From Sweltsa coloradensis (Eukaryota > Arthropoda > Insecta > Plecoptera > Chloroperlidae), in contig JAMZAV010000008.1 of assembly GCA_024449915.1 (NCBI GenBank), positions 806,001-870,000 on the forward strand: DNA of 64,000 bases, in the 5' to 3' direction. How positions within the stretch are numbered: the first letter of the stretch is position 1; every line of letters begins with the position of its first letter. Below the pieces are notes generated by a model. That model was not told where the DNA came from. It searched no databases and saw only the letters and a list, made by a program, of their open reading frames with translations. Positions 60,863 to 64,000 of this stretch are shown in pieces. Position numbers and translations under genes: made by a program.

Positions 60863-62581
60863 CACTTTTTAACTCTTGAATTGTAGTTGCATTTTATATA
60901 TATCTGAATGGATGTAACATATGGCTTATTATTATATGCACGTGACACTATTAGCCTAGTAGGCCCTACTACTTGCTACTATAATATATATAATATTGAT
61001 ATTGATATTATTGATTAACTATAATATAATGAAATGCACCTTATCTTCATGACTTTTCAATAATTATTATTATTTACAATGTATTACATATTATGTCAAT
61101 TTCTCATTATATTAGTATTTGTAACATTTTTTTTTATTTAGCTAAAGGACACATACACTAAAAATTGTGTTGTTGTTACATAAAATGTACAATTTGTCCT
61201 AATAAAAAAATTGAAATTGAAAAAAAAAATGGATGTACATTATTTATTTATACCTAGGCCTACATACTTGGTCAAAACCAGAGCTAACATGTTGTACGGA
61301 CTTCAATGTCAAGTACTTCGATGACGATGTGTAGGCCTACACATACATTATCTGTCTTAATTTTAGCTAAAATAAGTCATTAAGAATATTGTTCAATTTC
61401 CTGACAGGTCAAGCCTGGAAAATTAATACTAGATGATTTTTAGTTTTCTTTCTGTTGTGATTTCTCTTCGTCCTCCTGGCATTTGCTATTAGGACTGTGG
61501 GAAACCACCAAAACCACGTCAGGATAAAAGCTGTTTCGGAATCTCAAAGTATTCTTAGTTAAAATAAATAAATAATTAGGTATGTAAAAATGATAATGTG
61601 CCAAATTAGAAACAAATTGATCGATATTAATTGTGCACTACGTCACACCCGTAACAGTTCACCTGAATCATAGATAGGGTCCAACGACCATACAAACGAC
61701 CCACCCTCCAATACTAAGATAGGACAGTTGAATTTTGGTCAATCTGATATTTTTTCCATAACATATGGTTGGATGAGCATAGACGACGTAGCGGACACTT
61801 TCAATTTCACTACCCCATACTCGTAGAAAAATATTTGAAGAGTTTAACAAAAAGAGTTTCATTGCTTTCTAAAATTCGAGCCGTCCGAGGTAGCTATGCG
61901 ACGATGTGTATGATACTAAAGTCCACGTCAAATCAAGATAGCCACTGGAAGAAAACAAGCGATGGTTCTCTCAAAGAGAAACTTACTAAACTTATTTCTA
62001 TGCTCTCTTTGTGCAACACTGTTGACAAATTATGCGCAAATTATGTTGACAGATTCTCCTGATAGAGAGAAAGGTGGATCCATCGCTTCCAAATACAAGC
62101 GACCTCAATTCGGGGCCCGGTGCCCATGTCCCATCTCCTCAATGAGCGGGCCTTCGGAATTGAACATGGTTATTTTATTTCATTTCCAAGAAAAATAACT
62201 ATACTGACCCTACTTTCAAAGGGGAATGTGTTTGGGAAAATGAAAGAAAAGCATCGAATCCATCTCAACCCTTATACTTAGTAAAATAGGATGAAAAGAA
62301 ACGTGCCCACACCTATGTGCTAATACCTCAAACAACACTATTCACATAGCCTAATGCGGAGAATACCACAAGCAAAAAAATTCTCTGCAACATATAAATA
62401 TTTATCATCCCTTCTTTTGAAATCCTCTTCCTTTTTAGAAGGTCCATGCAGTTTGGAGTGACCAAACAAGGGTTGGTGAGTGGCTACTTTACAGAAGAAA
62501 AGACATGATTGACAGTTAATGGTCTTCAACGATAGGCCTACCAACTGCTCCTTAGATTAGATTTTATTAGGCCTTCTGAAG
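60863..62581. other. Gene-free stretch upstream of USP1
   Basis: AT-rich. Open frames near 61769-62198 are short, overlap in two frames and show no known domain. A 5' UTR exon or promoter of USP1 could be here, but nothing decides it. Confidence 0.35.
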
Positions 62582-63952
62582 CAGTGTTCATTCCAGGGGG
62601 AATAAAATAATGGTTATTCCAAAAACATTGCCGGGTACTGTATTCACAGGGTAGGGGGAAAAATGGGGGTCCGATGGCTTGCCCCCAGAAAATTTTGAGA
62701 TCATCGATTCGATTTGGTGAGTTTTAGAGGTTTTTGAAGCCCTCTGAAAGTACCTAACTTACTAGTACTTTAGTTGGTTTTGTGGTAAGAGAATTTCAAA
62801 TTTCACTGAAATTATACTAGTCTAGTCCTAGGGCCTACATTATTTTATTTATTTTCCCTTTGTACATGTAGGCTACTGGTATGCAAATTACTTAAGTCCT
62901 TTTGCTACGATGAGTAGGCCTACAACTTGAAAATGTGTTGTAATATGCCCAGGTTATAAAAGTGATGATGTTATTTCTTCTAAATGGTTATTCTAGGTTT
63001 GTATTATAAGTAGGGATGCACACGATAATAGATATTATCGATCGATAATCAATATTGGATAAAATTTTGATAATCGATAATCAAAAGTCATTTATCGAAA
63101 TATCAATAATTGGTTGAGAACGGCCGGAAACCTGTAATTTGTATTTCCCGCTTGGGAAGAAAGAGATAGGTCACAAAGGTAACTTACTCCAGATTTATGT
63201 TTGGGAGCGAACTTAGCCGACAGCAGGATTAAAAAAGAAAGACAACACAGACAGGACGAGGCAGAGCGAGTGGCATGAGATTGTATTGTTTTGAATTTCA
63301 TTACCACATTTGAGATTCCATCCATGTCGGAACGGTCTTGAATTTTTTATTAGTAATATTGATATTTTCGATAATATCGATTATTTCCATTTCGATAATC
63401 GATAATGAAAAAAGTATTGATGTGCATCCCTAATTATAAGTTTACAATTATTACAACAACTTGAAACATTGTTGTATTTGAATTTGATGACTTTATTTTA
63501 TTACTTTGAAATAATTGGTCCTACTCTACTCCAAACCAACAGTAAAAATGATCAAAATACAAAATGTATGTAAACCTATAGGCCTAGGCCTATATACACT
63601 AAAGTAAAACCCGGAACCCCTATGGATCGTTTTCAAATTTCCAGGGTTAAGTATAAAATAAACGCTACTAAATGCAAAACATTAGATGAATGTTTTCATT
63701 AAAATTAAATAATTTCTGCTGTCAACCCGGCCCCACCACCAAAATCGTAAACAAAAATTATTGTGTTAAAAAAAATATATCTCGCAAGTTTTTTATCGTG
63801 TTTGGACGAATTTCATTGTGTTACAATTATTGTAATTTACGTAAGCCAACTAAAAGAATATAGGCCTATATATATTAAGTCAAGCTATACCGGGCGGCAA
63901 TGAATTTTAGCCAGGCGGTCCGCCCGGCATACCGGCTCTGGGAAGAACACTG
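62582..63952. mobile_element. Candidate hAT-like element holding a nested MITE
   Basis: CAGTGTTCATTCC at the left and GGAAGAACACTG at the right are inverted with one mismatch and one gap. Flanks TTCTGAAG and ATTGGAAT are not a duplication. The right subterminal part is GC-rich (GGCGGTCCGCCCGGC). Confidence 0.5.
63011..63432. mobile_element. hAT-like MITE with ATCGATAAT ends, core type 2, 422 bp
   Basis: Ends TAGGGATGCACACGATAAT...GATGTGCATCCCTA with a perfect 8-bp duplication ATTATAAG (63003-63010, 63433-63440). The core matches 24871-25303. Confidence 0.94.
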
Positions 63953-63979
63953 ATTGGAATTCAACTTTAGTAGAACATG

Positions 63980-63990
63980 GGTTCAAATCC
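63980..63990 (+). mobile_element. Isolated B-box at the window edge
   Basis: GGTTCAAATCC fits a Pol III B-box; a SINE or tRNA-like head may continue past the window. Too little is visible to decide. Confidence 0.3.
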
Positions 63991-64000
63991 TGCATAAGGC

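Noticed and set aside
61769..62198. Two overlapping open frames upstream of USP1
   Set aside because: Short, no motif, overlapping in different frames, no splice context.
1..64000. CRISPR array, bacterial operons or prophage
   Set aside because: No spaced direct repeats; spliced gene, SINEs and LINEs show animal nuclear DNA.

Overview
This is AT-rich animal nuclear DNA holding one recognisable host gene, split by long introns, in a background built almost entirely of transposons and their relics. The gene is a USP1-type ubiquitin-specific protease on the minus strand: six coding exons between 60192 and 24002, GT-AG junctions with matching phases, and a predicted protein of 872 residues. Its introns add up to about 33.6 kb. 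The organism is probably a marine invertebrate. The clear excess of the palindrome TAGGCCTA and the mix of non-LTR elements, tRNA-headed SINEs and short DNA transposons would fit an echinoderm or hemichordate, but that is a weak inference from memory and not a demonstrated placement.

Layout. Positions 1-24001 lie downstream of USP1. I find no host exons there, only foldback elements (1276-2002, 12028-12648, 16721-16910, 19054-19348), two SINE types, an old LINE fragment (6335-6895) and several short hAT-like elements with perfect or near-perfect 8-bp target duplications. Positions 24002-60197 are USP1. Intron 4 (26775-35072) holds an RNase H-bearing non-LTR relic split by a 1.07-kb hAT element. 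Intron 2 (36469-43574) holds a 2.46-kb palindrome, a TTAA-flanked element and a second foldback copy. Intron 1 (44026-59474) holds a nearly full-length but broken PHD-endonuclease-reverse transcriptase LINE lodged inside a Jockey-like fragment, a motif-rich repeat at 51549-52272, and a three-level nest of DNA transposons at 53834-57027. Positions 60198-64000 lie upstream and contain a SINE and nested hAT-like elements. I did not find a promoter or a 5' non-coding exon; these may lie beyond position 64000.

USP1 removes mono-ubiquitin from PCNA and FANCD2, usually with UAF1/WDR48. Its catalytic Cys, His and Asp boxes and both CxxC pairs are all readable. Two oddities are a long Ser/Thr-rich N-terminal extension with a threefold repeat, and the absence of the Gly-Gly self-cleavage site known from vertebrate USP1. 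I saw no undescribed multigene system. The best candidates for new biology are two arrays of short oriented motifs inside DNA elements (TGTCAnGAnnGTTAC and GCACATGTAAACA), the TAGGCCTA excess, and two element groups that share ends but have unrelated cores.
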